6,762 nt of DNA from CAYNQN01 sp964530525. GTDB taxonomy: Bacteria; Actinomycetota; Acidimicrobiia; Acidimicrobiales; Acidimicrobilacustridaceae. Below, piece after piece: positions 1 through 5,854 of the stretch. The stretch is taken from positions 1 to 6,762 of the forward strand of contig CAZHBH010000089.1 of assembly GCA_964530525.1 (NCBI GenBank), written 5' to 3'. The translations under genes and the position numbers were made by a program. The notes below the pieces were generated by a model. The model was not told the origin of the DNA, searched no databases, and worked only from the letters and a program-made list of their open reading frames with translations. Each line of letters starts with the position of its first letter. Within the stretch, counting starts at the first letter, position 1.

Positions 1-908
1 ATCGCGTAGAGGCGGCCATAGGCGCCGAACATCATCCAGGCGATGTCGTCGCCGATGGTCTCGATCTTCCAGCCCGGCAGGGTGGGGATCATCATCGCCA
101 TGTTGGTCTTGCCGCACGCAGAGGGGAACGCAGCAGCCACGTAGCGCTTCTCGCCGTTCGGCGGCGTCACCCCCAACACCAGCATGTGCTCGGCGAGCCA
201 GCCCTCGTCGCGGGCCATTGCCGAGGCGATCCTCAGGGCGAAGCACTTCTTGCCCAGCAGGGCGTTGCCGCCGTAGCCGGAGCCGTACGACCAGATCTCC
301 CGGGTCTCGGGGAAGTGGACGATGTACTTGTTGTCGGCGTCGCAGGGCCAGGGGACGTCGGCCTGGTCGGGCTCGAGGGGAGCGCCCACCGAGTGCAGGC
401 AGGGCACGAAGTCCCCGTCGTCGCCCAGGACGTCGAGGGCGCCCTGGCCCATGCGGGTCATCGTGAACATGTTGACCGCCACGTAAGCGGAGTCGGTCAG
501 CTGCACGCCTATGTGGGCGATCGGGGATCCCAGCGGGCCCATGCTGAAGGGGACCACGTAGAGGGTGCGACCCCGCATGGAGCCTTCGAACAGCTTCGTG
601 AGCTCGGCGCGCATCTCGGCCGGGTCTCGCCAGTTGTTCGTCGGGCCGGCGTCGACCTCTCGTTCCGAGCAGATGAAGGTGCGATCCTCCACTCGGGCGA
701 CGTCGGCCGGGTCGGACAGCGCCAGGTAGCTGTTGGGTCGACGCCGGTCGTCGAGCTTTCGGAAGGTCCCGCTCTCCACGAGCAGGTCGCAGAGGTCGGC
801 TCGTTCCTCTTCGGAACCGTCACACCAGTGGATCGAGTCCGGACGCAGGATCTGCGCCCAGCGATCCACCCAGTCGGTCAGCTTCCGGTTGCTGGTCCTG
901 GCTGCCAT
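1..908 (-). CDS. pckG: Phosphoenolpyruvate carboxykinase (GTP), N-terminal half; gene continues past the left edge
   Basis: GTP-dependent PEPCK converts oxaloacetate and GTP to phosphoenolpyruvate, CO2 and GDP in the cytosol, at the entry to gluconeogenesis. I translated the minus strand from the ATG at 908 and got 302 open codons with no stop before the window edge; the family is about 600 residues, so roughly half is present. Visible landmarks are the substrate-binding stretch YGGNALLGKKC at residues 212-222, the kinase-1 loop FPSACGKTN at 261-269 with the hyperreactive active-site Cys265, and the metal-binding region TIGDDIAWM at 284-292. The ATP-type enzyme has a different fold order and lacks the SACGKT cysteine, so the GTP type is clear. 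The start is supported by AGGGAGA at 913-919, four bases upstream. The gene lies 33 bases after the cold-shock-like gene and is probably co-transcribed with it, though a promoter of its own is possible. Confidence 0.97.
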   Translation of the reverse strand, partial: MAARTSNRKLTDWVDRWAQILRPDSIHWCDGSEEERADLCDLLVESGTFRKLDDRRRPNSYLALSDPADVARVEDRTFICSEREVDAGPTNNWRDPAEMRAELTKLFEGSMRGRTLYVVPFSMGPLGSPIAHIGVQLTDSAYVAVNMFTMTRMGQGALDVLGDDGDFVPCLHSVGAPLEPDQADVPWPCDADNKYIVHFPETREIWSYGSGYGGNALLGKKCFALRIASAMARDEGWLAEHMLVLGVTPPNGEKRYVAAAFPSACGKTNMAMMIPTLPGWKIETIGDDIAWMMFGAYGRLYA

Positions 909-912
909 CGAT

Positions 913-919
913 TCTCCCT
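913..919 (-). promoter_or_regulatory. Ribosome binding site of pckG
   Basis: Read on the minus strand this is AGGGAGA, four bases before the ATG at 908. It fixes that ATG as the start and suggests conventional SD-led translation rather than coupling to the upstream stop codon at 942-944. Confidence 0.7.
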
Positions 920-938
920 ACGCGAGTGAACGGGTTCG

Positions 939-944
939 ATCCTA
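939..944 (-). promoter_or_regulatory. Possible -10 element for pckG
   Basis: The minus strand reads TAGGAT, which fits the actinobacterial -10 consensus TANNNT. It overlaps the stop codon of the cold-shock-like gene and would place the transcript start about 20-25 bases before the pckG ATG, with the SD inside the short leader. No convincing -35 hexamer lies 17-18 bases upstream, so this is only tentative. Confidence 0.2.
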
Positions 945-1181
945 CCCCTGCGCGTCGGGCCCGAATCCGGGGGTGCCCATGTCAGCCTCGGAGCCGAGGC
1001 GGATCCTGGTGGCGAGCCCGTCGTCGTCCAGGTCGAACACGACGCGCTGTCCCTGGCGGAGCATCCTCAGCAGGGATCCTTCGAGGGCGCCTTCGGCGAG
1101 GTCCAGCTCGCGAAGGTCGGCCTCGGCGATGACGACTCCGACTCCCGTGGAGGGGTCGTAGGCCTTGACCACCCCTTGCAT
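942..1181 (-). CDS. Small cold-shock-domain-like protein (79 aa)
   Basis: The start MQGVVKAYDPSTGVGVV resembles the first two strands of a cold-shock (OB-fold) domain, where the typical form is G-T-V-K-W-F-x-x-x-K-G-F-G-F-I. A later stretch, LLRMLRQGQRVVFDLDDDGLATRIRL (residues 37-62), matches the family's G-Q-x-V-x-F-D strand and its continuation. Residues 65-79 form a glycine- and acid-rich tail. Classical CspA proteins bind single-stranded RNA or DNA through aromatic RNP1/RNP2 residues; here the RNP1-like segment is TGVGVV (12-17) with valines in place of phenylalanines, so nucleic-acid binding is uncertain. The ATG at 1181 is the only sensible start although no good SD precedes it. The gene sits 64 bases after rpmB and 33 bases before pckG, all on the same strand. 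The family call rests on pattern memory only; it could instead be a divergent OB-fold protein of another role. Confidence 0.7.
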   Translation of the reverse strand: MQGVVKAYDPSTGVGVVIAEADLRELDLAEGALEGSLLRMLRQGQRVVFDLDDDGLATRIRLGSEADMGTPGFGPDAQG

Positions 1182-1245
1182 CAGCGCACCGCCCGCGTGC
1201 TGCGGCTCACGCCGGCAAGCACCTCCGCACTCGGTCGGGGACCCA

Positions 1246-1440
1246 TCAGTGGACCGCTTTGCGGACCTTGCCGGCCTTTATGCACGAGGTGCACACGTTC
1301 AGCCGCTTGGGAGTGGCCCCCATCAGGACGCGGACCCGCTGGATGTTGGGGTTCCACCGGCGCTTCGTGCGGCGGTGGGAGTGGCTCACCGACATGCCGA
1401 ACGACGGCTTCTTGCCGCAGACTTCGCACACCGCAGCCAT
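1246..1440 (-). CDS. rpmB: 50S ribosomal protein L28 (64 aa)
   Basis: L28 is a small protein of the large ribosomal subunit. The sequence starts MAAVCEVCGKKPSFGMSVSH and continues with the basic HRRTKRRWNPNIQ block (residues 22-34), which is diagnostic of the family. Cys5/Cys8 and Cys50/Cys53 (CEVC and CTSC) form the two CxxC pairs of the zinc-binding (C+) form, so this is not the cysteine-free version some actinobacteria use under zinc shortage. The length is typical. I chose the ATG at 1440 over the in-frame GTG at 1446 because AAGGAAG at 1446-1452 sits five bases before the ATG but would overlap the GTG, and because the family starts M-A-x-V/K-C. The gene is divergent from the DAK2-recG group, an arrangement common in actinobacteria. 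Confidence 0.98.
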   Translation of the reverse strand: MAAVCEVCGKKPSFGMSVSHSHRRTKRRWNPNIQRVRVLMGATPKRLNVCTSCIKAGKVRKAVH

Positions 1441-1445
1441 GGTCA

Positions 1446-1452
1446 CTTCCTT
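1446..1452 (-). promoter_or_regulatory. Ribosome binding site deciding the rpmB start
   Basis: On the minus strand this reads AAGGAAG, five bases before the ATG at 1440. It overlaps the alternative GTG at 1446, which therefore cannot be the start served by this site. Confidence 0.75.
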
Positions 1453-1514
1453 CGTATCGCTTGTTCGCGCGGCCGCCGCGGATCTGCCGGACGGCTCGGG
1501 ATGGAAAGGACGTC

Positions 1515-1520
1515 AGGCTA
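1515..1520 (-). promoter_or_regulatory. Possible -10 element for the rpmB group
   Basis: The minus strand reads TAGCCT, matching TANNNT, and would give rpmB a leader of roughly 65-70 bases. No TTGACA-like hexamer is at the expected distance. The call rests on one weak hexamer in a region where a promoter must exist. Confidence 0.25.
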
Positions 1521-1525
1521 GCGGA

Positions 1526-1542
1526 GCGGGCTTCCGACCCGC
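1526..1542. repeat. Short inverted repeat in the divergent intergenic region
   Basis: GCGGG at 1526-1530 and CCCGC at 1538-1542 are perfect 5-base arms around a 7-base loop. It lies next to the possible rpmB -10 element and just before the longer inverted repeat at 1552-1579. Short GC arms arise easily by chance at this base composition. Confidence 0.35.
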
Positions 1543-1551
1543 CAGGTGCGA

Positions 1552-1579
1552 GCCCGCCCGTGGTCGCCGCCGGGCGGGC
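1552..1579. repeat. Perfect 9-bp inverted repeat between rpmB and the DAK2 gene
   Basis: GCCCGCCCG at 1552-1560 and CGGGCGGGC at 1571-1579 are exact reverse complements separated by 10 bases. This all-GC stem lies in the 188-base region between the two divergent groups, about 36 bases upstream of the proposed -10 of the DAK2 gene. No T-run follows on either strand, so it is not a standard terminator. It could be an operator, a structured leader or chance. Confidence 0.55.
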
Positions 1580-1615
1580 ACCCTGCTGGAGCGGTGGCCC
1601 TCTCCGTCGGGTCAC

Positions 1616-1621
1616 TACCAT
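1616..1621 (+). promoter_or_regulatory. Likely -10 element for a leaderless DAK2-recG operon transcript
   Basis: TACCAT fits TANNNT and ends exactly seven bases before the GTG at 1629. That is the spacing at which transcription would begin at or next to the start codon, as in leaderless actinobacterial mRNAs. The absence of any SD-like sequence before this GTG agrees with this. No good -35 hexamer is seen. Confidence 0.4.
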
Positions 1622-1628
1622 CCCGGCA

Positions 1629-2618
1629 GTGCGCCCAGAGGCCCTCACCCCCGATGATCTGCGGTTGTGGATGGAGCGCTGCGCCGAGGGCCTGGATGCC
1701 CAGAGGGCCCGCCTCGACAGCATGAACGTCTACCCCGTCCCCGACGGCGACACCGGGACGAACCTCGCCGTCACGTTCAAGGCGGTGGTGGCCGAGCTCG
1801 ACGGCACCGATTCGGACATGCGAGCCACCTGCCTGGCCCTGGTCCGTGGAGCGCTGATGGGCGCCCGGGGGAACTCGGGGGTCATCGTGTCGCAGGTCCT
1901 CCGGGGGGCGTGCGAGGTGTGGGCGGGCGCGGACGTGATCGACGGAGCCACCCTCGCTGCAGGCTTCCGCGCAGCGGCGGGCGCGGCTCGGGAGGCCGTG
2001 GCCGCACCCGTCGAGGGAACCATCCTCACCGTGCTGGACTCCGCCGCCGCAGCTGCCACCCAGCAGGCCGAGCGCTTGGCGGATCGAGCCGCTGTCGGGA
2101 GCGTTGCGTCGGTGGCCAGGCGAGCGGCTGCGGTCGCTCTCGAGGCCACACCGACGCAGCTGGCCGCCCTCGCAGCTGCCGGCGTGGTGGATGCCGGTGG
2201 CGCCGGATGGCTGGTGGCCCTCGACGAGCTCGCGGCGCTCACAGGAGCGGACGTGGGGAGCGGATTCGGAGTCACCGACTCCGGCGCTGCTGAGGCGCAT
2301 GGGGCCCCTCATCCCGAGACCGCCGGCACCGGTGGCCGCTCTCCGGCGGCGCAGATCGCCTACCTGGGTCCCCGCTTCGAGCTGTCTTGCATCCTGGAGG
2401 TGGAGGGTGCGGCCGCCGACGAGCTCCGGCGTCGGTGGGAGGAGCTGGGCGAGTCGGTGGTCGTGGGGGGCGCGGCGGACCTGTGGGCCTGCCACGTCCA
2501 CACCGACGACGTGGAGGGGGCGCTGGCGGTCGTGACGGCGTTGGGGAGCCCCCGCTCCGTCGAGGTGACCGACCTGCACGCCCAGGCGGGCCGCGACGAC
2601 GTGGGGAGGCGGGGCTGA
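1629..2618 (+). CDS. DAK2 (DhaL) domain protein of the FakA/YloV family, short form (329 aa)
   Basis: The family kinase domain binds ATP and Mg; in Firmicutes FakA phosphorylates fatty acids presented by FakB. The N-terminal DhaL domain (about 8-205) shows NVYPVPDGDTGTN at 33-45 with metal-binding aspartates, GARGNSGV at 78-85, PVEGT at 127-131 and VDAGGAGW at 187-194. A second domain (about 240-320) matches the FakA middle domain, with Cys254 and His289-Val-His291, residues I recall as a conserved metal or catalytic cluster in FakA. The protein stops right after this domain, while family members are usually about 470-570 residues; the C-terminal FakB-contacting domain is absent and the DNA beyond encodes recG. 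The open frame extends upstream to 1176, but that part is antisense to rpmB; GTG 1629 gives the right N-terminus, though ATG 1671 is possible. Substrate is unknown. recG begins two bases after the stop. Confidence 0.92.
   Translation: MRPEALTPDDLRLWMERCAEGLDAQRARLDSMNVYPVPDGDTGTNLAVTFKAVVAELDGTDSDMRATCLALVRGALMGARGNSGVIVSQVLRGACEVWAGADVIDGATLAAGFRAAAGAAREAVAAPVEGTILTVLDSAAAAATQQAERLADRAAVGSVASVARRAAAVALEATPTQLAALAAAGVVDAGGAGWLVALDELAALTGADVGSGFGVTDSGAAEAHGAPHPETAGTGGRSPAAQIAYLGPRFELSCILEVEGAAADELRRRWEELGESVVVGGAADLWACHVHTDDVEGALAVVTALGSPRSVEVTDLHAQAGRDDVGRRG
2603..2609 (+). promoter_or_regulatory. Ribosome binding site of recG
   Basis: GGGGAGG lies inside the last codons of the DAK2 gene, 11 bases before the GTG at 2621. 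The spacing is long, so re-initiation from the adjacent DAK2 stop codon may contribute. Confidence 0.5.
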
Positions 2619-2620
2619 GG

Positions 2621-4759
2621 GTGGGGCGGGAGCTGGTCAAGCTGGCGAACGTCGGCGTGCAGGAGCTGGGCAGTGTCGGACCCAAGGCGCTGAAGGGGCT
2701 CGAGCTCCTGGGCCTGCACACCGTCTTGGACCTCATCACCTACTACCCCCGCCGCTACATCGATCGCACGAGGCAGTCGGAGCTGGCCGACCTGGAGCCG
2801 GGCGAGGAGGCCATGGCGCTCGTCGAGGTCCGCTCGGTTGCGTCGCGCCAGATGCGCAACCGGCGACGCATGGTGGTGGTCGACGTGAGCGACGGGACGG
2901 CTCGCCTCCGGCTCACGTTCTTCAACCAGCCCTGGCGTGAGCGCCAGCTGAAGGCGGGCACGCAGGCCGTCATCTTCGGGAAGCTCGAGATCTTCCGGGG
3001 AAGGCGCCAGATGACCAACCCGGTCGTCGACCTCGTGGGCGACCGCACGGGACGCATCGTCCCCGTCTACCCGCAGTCGGAGAAGGCGGGCGTCAACAGC
3101 TGGGACATGGGCCGTTGGGTGTCGGAGGCGCTCGAGCGAGCGGGGGAGTTCGACGACCCGGTCCCTCGCGAGGTGCTTGATCGCTGGGAGCTGGTAGATC
3201 GCACGACAGCGCTGCGCGACGTGCACGATCCCTCGTCGCTGGCGGCGGTGGGAGCCGCCCGTCGTCGCCTGGTGTTCGACGAGCTGCTGCGGGTGCAGCT
3301 GAAGCTCGTGCAGCGCAAGCGACAGCTCGAGGCTGAGACCACTGGCATCAGCCACGAGATCGACGGGCCCTTGGTCGAGCGGTTCCACGAGCGGCTGCCC
3401 TACGAGCTCACGGGAGCGCAACGAAGGGCCATCGGCGAGATCGCCCACGACATGGAGCAGCCGCACCCGATGCACCGCCTGCTGCAGGGCGACGTGGGAG
3501 CCGGCAAGACGGTGGTGGCGGTGAGCGCGCTGCTGGCAGCGGTGGAGGGCCGCCACCAGGGTGCCCTCATGGCCCCCACCGCCGTGTTGGCCGAGCAGCA
3601 CCACGCCGGGGTGGGTGCCCTGCTCGACGGCCTGTCGGTGCCCGAGCAGGCCGAGGGCACCCTGTTCGCGGGAAACGGCATGGACCGGCCGGTGCGCGTC
3701 GAGCTCCTCACCAACCGCACCACGGCTGCGGAGCGGCGGCGGCTGCTCGCCGCCCTGGCGGAGGGTTCGATCGACCTGTTGGTGGGTACCCACGCCCTGC
3801 TGGTGGAGGACATCGAGTTCCGCTCGCTGGGCCTGGTGGTGATCGACGAGCAGCACCGCTTCGGCGTGGAGCAGCGAGCGGCGCTGAAGGAGCGCTCACG
3901 GGGTGATGCGGTGCCCGACGTGCTGGTCATGACCGCGACGCCGATCCCCCGCACGGCCGCGATGACCGTCTACGGAGACCTCGACGTCTCGGTGCTCGAC
4001 GAGCTGCCTCCCGGGCGCACCCCGATCAACACCGTCTGGGCCCGTGAAGCCGACGACGTCGCGCAGATGTGGGAGCTCGTCCGCTCCGAGCAGGCAGCGG
4101 GCAGGCAGGCCTACGTGGTGTGCCCACTGGTTGAGGAGAGCGACAAGCTCCAAGTCGCTTCGGCCGAGGAGACCTACGAGAGCCTCACTTCCGGAGAGCT
4201 GGCAGGGCTGGAGGTGGGGCTGCTCCACGGGCGCGTCCCGGCGAAGGACAAGGAAGAGGTCATGCAGCGGTTCAGGCAGGGCCACCTCGACGTCCTGGTG
4301 GCGACAACCGTCATCGAGGTGGGTGTGGACGTGCCCAACGCCACCGTGATGGTGATCCTCGACGCGGACCGCTTCGGGATAGCGCAGCTTCACCAGCTGC
4401 GCGGCCGGGTGGGCCGGGGCGCCGCGCGTTCGCACTGCTTCTTGGTGGGGGAGGCCTCGACACCCGACAGCCAGGCCAGGCTGGAGGCGATGGTTCGCAC
4501 GACCGACGGCTTCGAGTTGGCGGAGGTCGACCTGGAGCTGCGTGGGGAGGGCACGATCATGGGCGAGCGCCAGAAGGGCCGCAACGACCTGAAGCTCGCC
4601 TCGCTCAGGCGCGACAAGGACTGGGTGGTCCGCGCCAGGGAGGTGGCCTTCGAGCTCGTCGACGACGATCCATCGCTCGGGTCCCATCCCATGCTCGCCA
4701 CCGAGGTCGAGGCCTTGCTGGCGGATCCGGAGCAGACCGACTTCCTGCTCAAGTCGTGA
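2621..4759 (+). CDS. recG: ATP-dependent DNA helicase RecG (712 aa)
   Basis: RecG is a monomeric superfamily 2 translocase that remodels stalled replication forks and branches Holliday and D-loop intermediates. The N-terminus has the wedge-domain helix-hairpin-helix signature VGPKALKGLELLG, then YYPRRYIDR and an OB-fold. Helicase motifs follow in order: Walker A GDVGAGKT at 290-297 (Lys296), DEQH at 409-412 followed by RFGVEQR, motif III TATP at 438-441, the VATTVIEVGVDVPNA segment, and QLHQLRGRVGRG at 589-600 with the motif VI arginines. The late E-L-R-G-x-G segment and short C-terminal tail are typical. Length is normal. GTG 2621 is chosen because GGGGAGG lies at 2603-2609 and it keeps the whole N-terminal domain; GTG 2657 is an alternative. 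It starts two bases after the DAK2 stop, so it is probably coupled to that gene. Confidence 0.98.
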   Translation: MGRELVKLANVGVQELGSVGPKALKGLELLGLHTVLDLITYYPRRYIDRTRQSELADLEPGEEAMALVEVRSVASRQMRNRRRMVVVDVSDGTARLRLTFFNQPWRERQLKAGTQAVIFGKLEIFRGRRQMTNPVVDLVGDRTGRIVPVYPQSEKAGVNSWDMGRWVSEALERAGEFDDPVPREVLDRWELVDRTTALRDVHDPSSLAAVGAARRRLVFDELLRVQLKLVQRKRQLEAETTGISHEIDGPLVERFHERLPYELTGAQRRAIGEIAHDMEQPHPMHRLLQGDVGAGKTVVAVSALLAAVEGRHQGALMAPTAVLAEQHHAGVGALLDGLSVPEQAEGTLFAGNGMDRPVRVELLTNRTTAAERRRLLAALAEGSIDLLVGTHALLVEDIEFRSLGLVVIDEQHRFGVEQRAALKERSRGDAVPDVLVMTATPIPRTAAMTVYGDLDVSVLDELPPGRTPINTVWAREADDVAQMWELVRSEQAAGRQAYVVCPLVEESDKLQVASAEETYESLTSGELAGLEVGLLHGRVPAKDKEEVMQRFRQGHLDVLVATTVIEVGVDVPNATVMVILDADRFGIAQLHQLRGRVGRGAARSHCFLVGEASTPDSQARLEAMVRTTDGFELAEVDLELRGEGTIMGERQKGRNDLKLASLRRDKDWVVRAREVAFELVDDDPSLGSHPMLATEVEALLADPEQTDFLLKS

Positions 4760-4814
4760 TCGCCGGCGAGATGTGAGGATCAGGGCGTGAGGGTCACGGG
4801 ATGAAGGCCACGGC
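4760..4814 (+). other. recG-rsmD spacer with a chain of mini-ORFs and small palindromes
   Basis: The 55-base gap contains a 10-base palindrome TCGCCGGCGA at 4760-4769 and a 5-bp hairpin CGTGA-GGG-TCACG at 4786-4798. It also carries short frames linked stop-to-start. GTG 4756 overlaps the recG stop and ends at 4776; GTG 4787 ends at 4804; ATG 4801 ends at 4818, overlapping the rsmD ATG at 4815. The only SD-like sequence before rsmD is GAAGG around 4803-4807. No terminator or clear promoter is visible. Confidence 0.4.
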
Positions 4815-5378
4815 ATGAGGGTGGTGGCGGGGAAGGTCGGGGGCCTGCGCCTGGTCGCTCCTGCGGGCAGCTCCGTGAGGCCCACGTCCGACAGGGTCCG
4901 AGAGGCGCTGTTCTCGTCGCTCGAGAGCATGGGGGCGGTGGCGGGGGCGAGGGTCCTCGACCTGTTCGCCGGCACCGGGGCGCTGGCCATCGAGGCCCTT
5001 TCCCGTGGGGCCGCCAGGGCGGTGGCGGTGGAGCCCGACCGTGCCGTGCGGGGCGCGCTCACGCAGAACCTCTCGTCCACCGGCCTGGAGGCGGATGCGC
5101 AGGTGGTGACCTCCGACGCCCTCGCCTTCCTGGGCGGGACCAGCGATCGCTTCGACCTGGTGCTGCTCGATCCCCCCTACCGGTTCCAGGGCTGGCCTGA
5201 GCTGCTCGTGGAGTTGCAGGGGCACTGCGCCCCCGGGGCTGTCGTGGTGATCGAGTCGGACGGAGAGGTGGCGGTTCCGGCCTGGTGGCATGTCGAGAGG
5301 GACAAGCGCTATGGCGGTACATTCGTACGCATAGCCACCGTCCACGCCCCTCCCACGACCCCCGAGGAAGCGCCCTGA
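4815..5378 (+). CDS. rsmD: 16S rRNA (guanine966-N2)-methyltransferase RsmD (187 aa)
   Basis: RsmD uses S-adenosylmethionine to methylate N2 of G966 in 16S rRNA of the small subunit. The N-terminus MRVVAGKVGGLRL and the RPTSDRVREALFSSL block (22-36) are characteristic. A Rossmann-type SAM site follows: VLDLFAGTGALAIEAL at 47-62, acidic Glu73 in AVEPD, and Asp101 in TSDAL. The catalytic N-methyltransferase motif DPPY is at 119-122, and KRYGGTFVRI at 164-173 is the usual last strand. The length is typical. ATG 4815 gives the standard family N-terminus, with weak GAAGG about seven bases upstream. The stop overlaps the coaD ATG by one base (TGATG). The pairing of rsmD with coaD is widely conserved among bacteria and supports both calls. 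Confidence 0.96.
   Translation: MRVVAGKVGGLRLVAPAGSSVRPTSDRVREALFSSLESMGAVAGARVLDLFAGTGALAIEALSRGAARAVAVEPDRAVRGALTQNLSSTGLEADAQVVTSDALAFLGGTSDRFDLVLLDPPYRFQGWPELLVELQGHCAPGAVVVIESDGEVAVPAWWHVERDKRYGGTFVRIATVHAPPTTPEEAP
5364..5370 (+). promoter_or_regulatory. Ribosome binding site of coaD
   Basis: GAGGAAG within the last codons of rsmD lies seven bases before the coaD ATG at 5378. It selects this ATG over the longer open frame, which begins at 5285 inside rsmD. Confidence 0.7.
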
Positions 5379-5854
5379 TGAGCCGCGCCCTCTACCCCGG
5401 CTCCTTCGACCCGATCCACAACGGTCACGTCGAGATGATCGAGACAGCTTCGCGGCTGTTCGACGAGGTGATCGTCGCCGCGATGCGCAACCCCCAGAAG
5501 GGCGAGCCCCTCTTCGACCTGGAGGAGCGCAAGGCGATGATCGCCGAGTCCATCGCCCACCTCGACAACGTCCAGGTCACGATGTTCTCCAGCCTCGTGG
5601 TCGACCTGGCACACGAGCTCGACGCCGACTTCATAGTCAAGGGACTGCGAGCGGTGTCCGACTTCGAGAACGAGCTGCAGATGGCTCAGATGAACCACGC
5701 CATAGCGGGTGTCGACACGCTCTTCATCCCCTGCGCGTCGATGAACTCGTTCCTGGCATCGCGGTTGATCCGCGAGATCACACGCTTCGGGGGCAACGTC
5801 TCGGGGATGGTGCCCGCACCTGTGGCCAAGCGCCTGGAGGAGAAGTACTCGTGA
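5378..5854 (+). CDS. coaD: Phosphopantetheine adenylyltransferase (158 aa)
   Basis: CoaD (PPAT) transfers AMP from ATP to 4'-phosphopantetheine to give dephospho-CoA, the penultimate step of coenzyme A synthesis in the cytosol; the enzyme is normally a hexamer. MSRALYPGSFDPIHNGH carries the nucleotidyltransferase signature, with His14 and His17 forming an HxGH motif. Lys41 lies in the NPQKGEPLF loop, KGLRAVSDFENELQMAQMN (88-106) is the strongly conserved CoaD block with Arg91, and GGNVSGMVP (138-146) is the usual C-terminal segment. Length is normal. Two differences stand out: most CoaD proteins have TxGH where this has HxGH, and the usual S-F-x-S-S-S-L ATP-phosphate motif reads SFLASRL at 124-130. 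It overlaps rsmD by one base and the next gene by four, indicating translational coupling. Confidence 0.98.
   Translation: MSRALYPGSFDPIHNGHVEMIETASRLFDEVIVAAMRNPQKGEPLFDLEERKAMIAESIAHLDNVQVTMFSSLVVDLAHELDADFIVKGLRAVSDFENELQMAQMNHAIAGVDTLFIPCASMNSFLASRLIREITRFGGNVSGMVPAPVAKRLEEKYS
5836..5842 (+). promoter_or_regulatory. Ribosome binding site of the coiled-coil gene
   Basis: GGAGGAG in the last codons of coaD lies eight bases before GTG 5851. It is a strong SD that fixes the overlapping GTGA start. Confidence 0.75.

Noticed and set aside
186..929. A 247-codon plus-strand open frame opposite pckG
   Set aside because: It is antisense to clearly recognisable PEP carboxykinase sequence and has a His/Gly/Val-rich composition typical of the opposite strand of GC-rich genes. 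No family resemblance.
932..943. GGGTTCGATCC-like tRNA T-loop sequence
   Set aside because: The flanks do not form a 5-bp T-stem, and no acceptor, D or anticodon arms surround it. It falls in the leader of pckG.
1468..1480. Inverted repeat CGCGGC-C-GCCGCG in the rpmB leader
   Set aside because: A one-base centre cannot form a hairpin, and such GC palindromes are common by chance here. It could be a protein site but nothing else supports it.
1176..1628. N-terminal extension of the DAK2 open frame back to ATG 1176
   Set aside because: This part is antisense to rpmB and the cold-shock-like gene, has low-complexity Arg/Pro/Ser content, and family proteins begin about 30 residues before NVYPVPDGDTGTN, which fits GTG 1629.
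2360..3856. A 498-codon minus-strand open frame opposite recG
   Set aside because: Antisense to the conserved RecG motifs, Gln/His/Leu-rich composition, no SD or family match. A codon-bias shadow.
3896..5080. A 394-codon minus-strand open frame opposite recG and rsmD
   Set aside because: It crosses two conserved plus-strand genes and shows no recognisable domain. A shadow frame.
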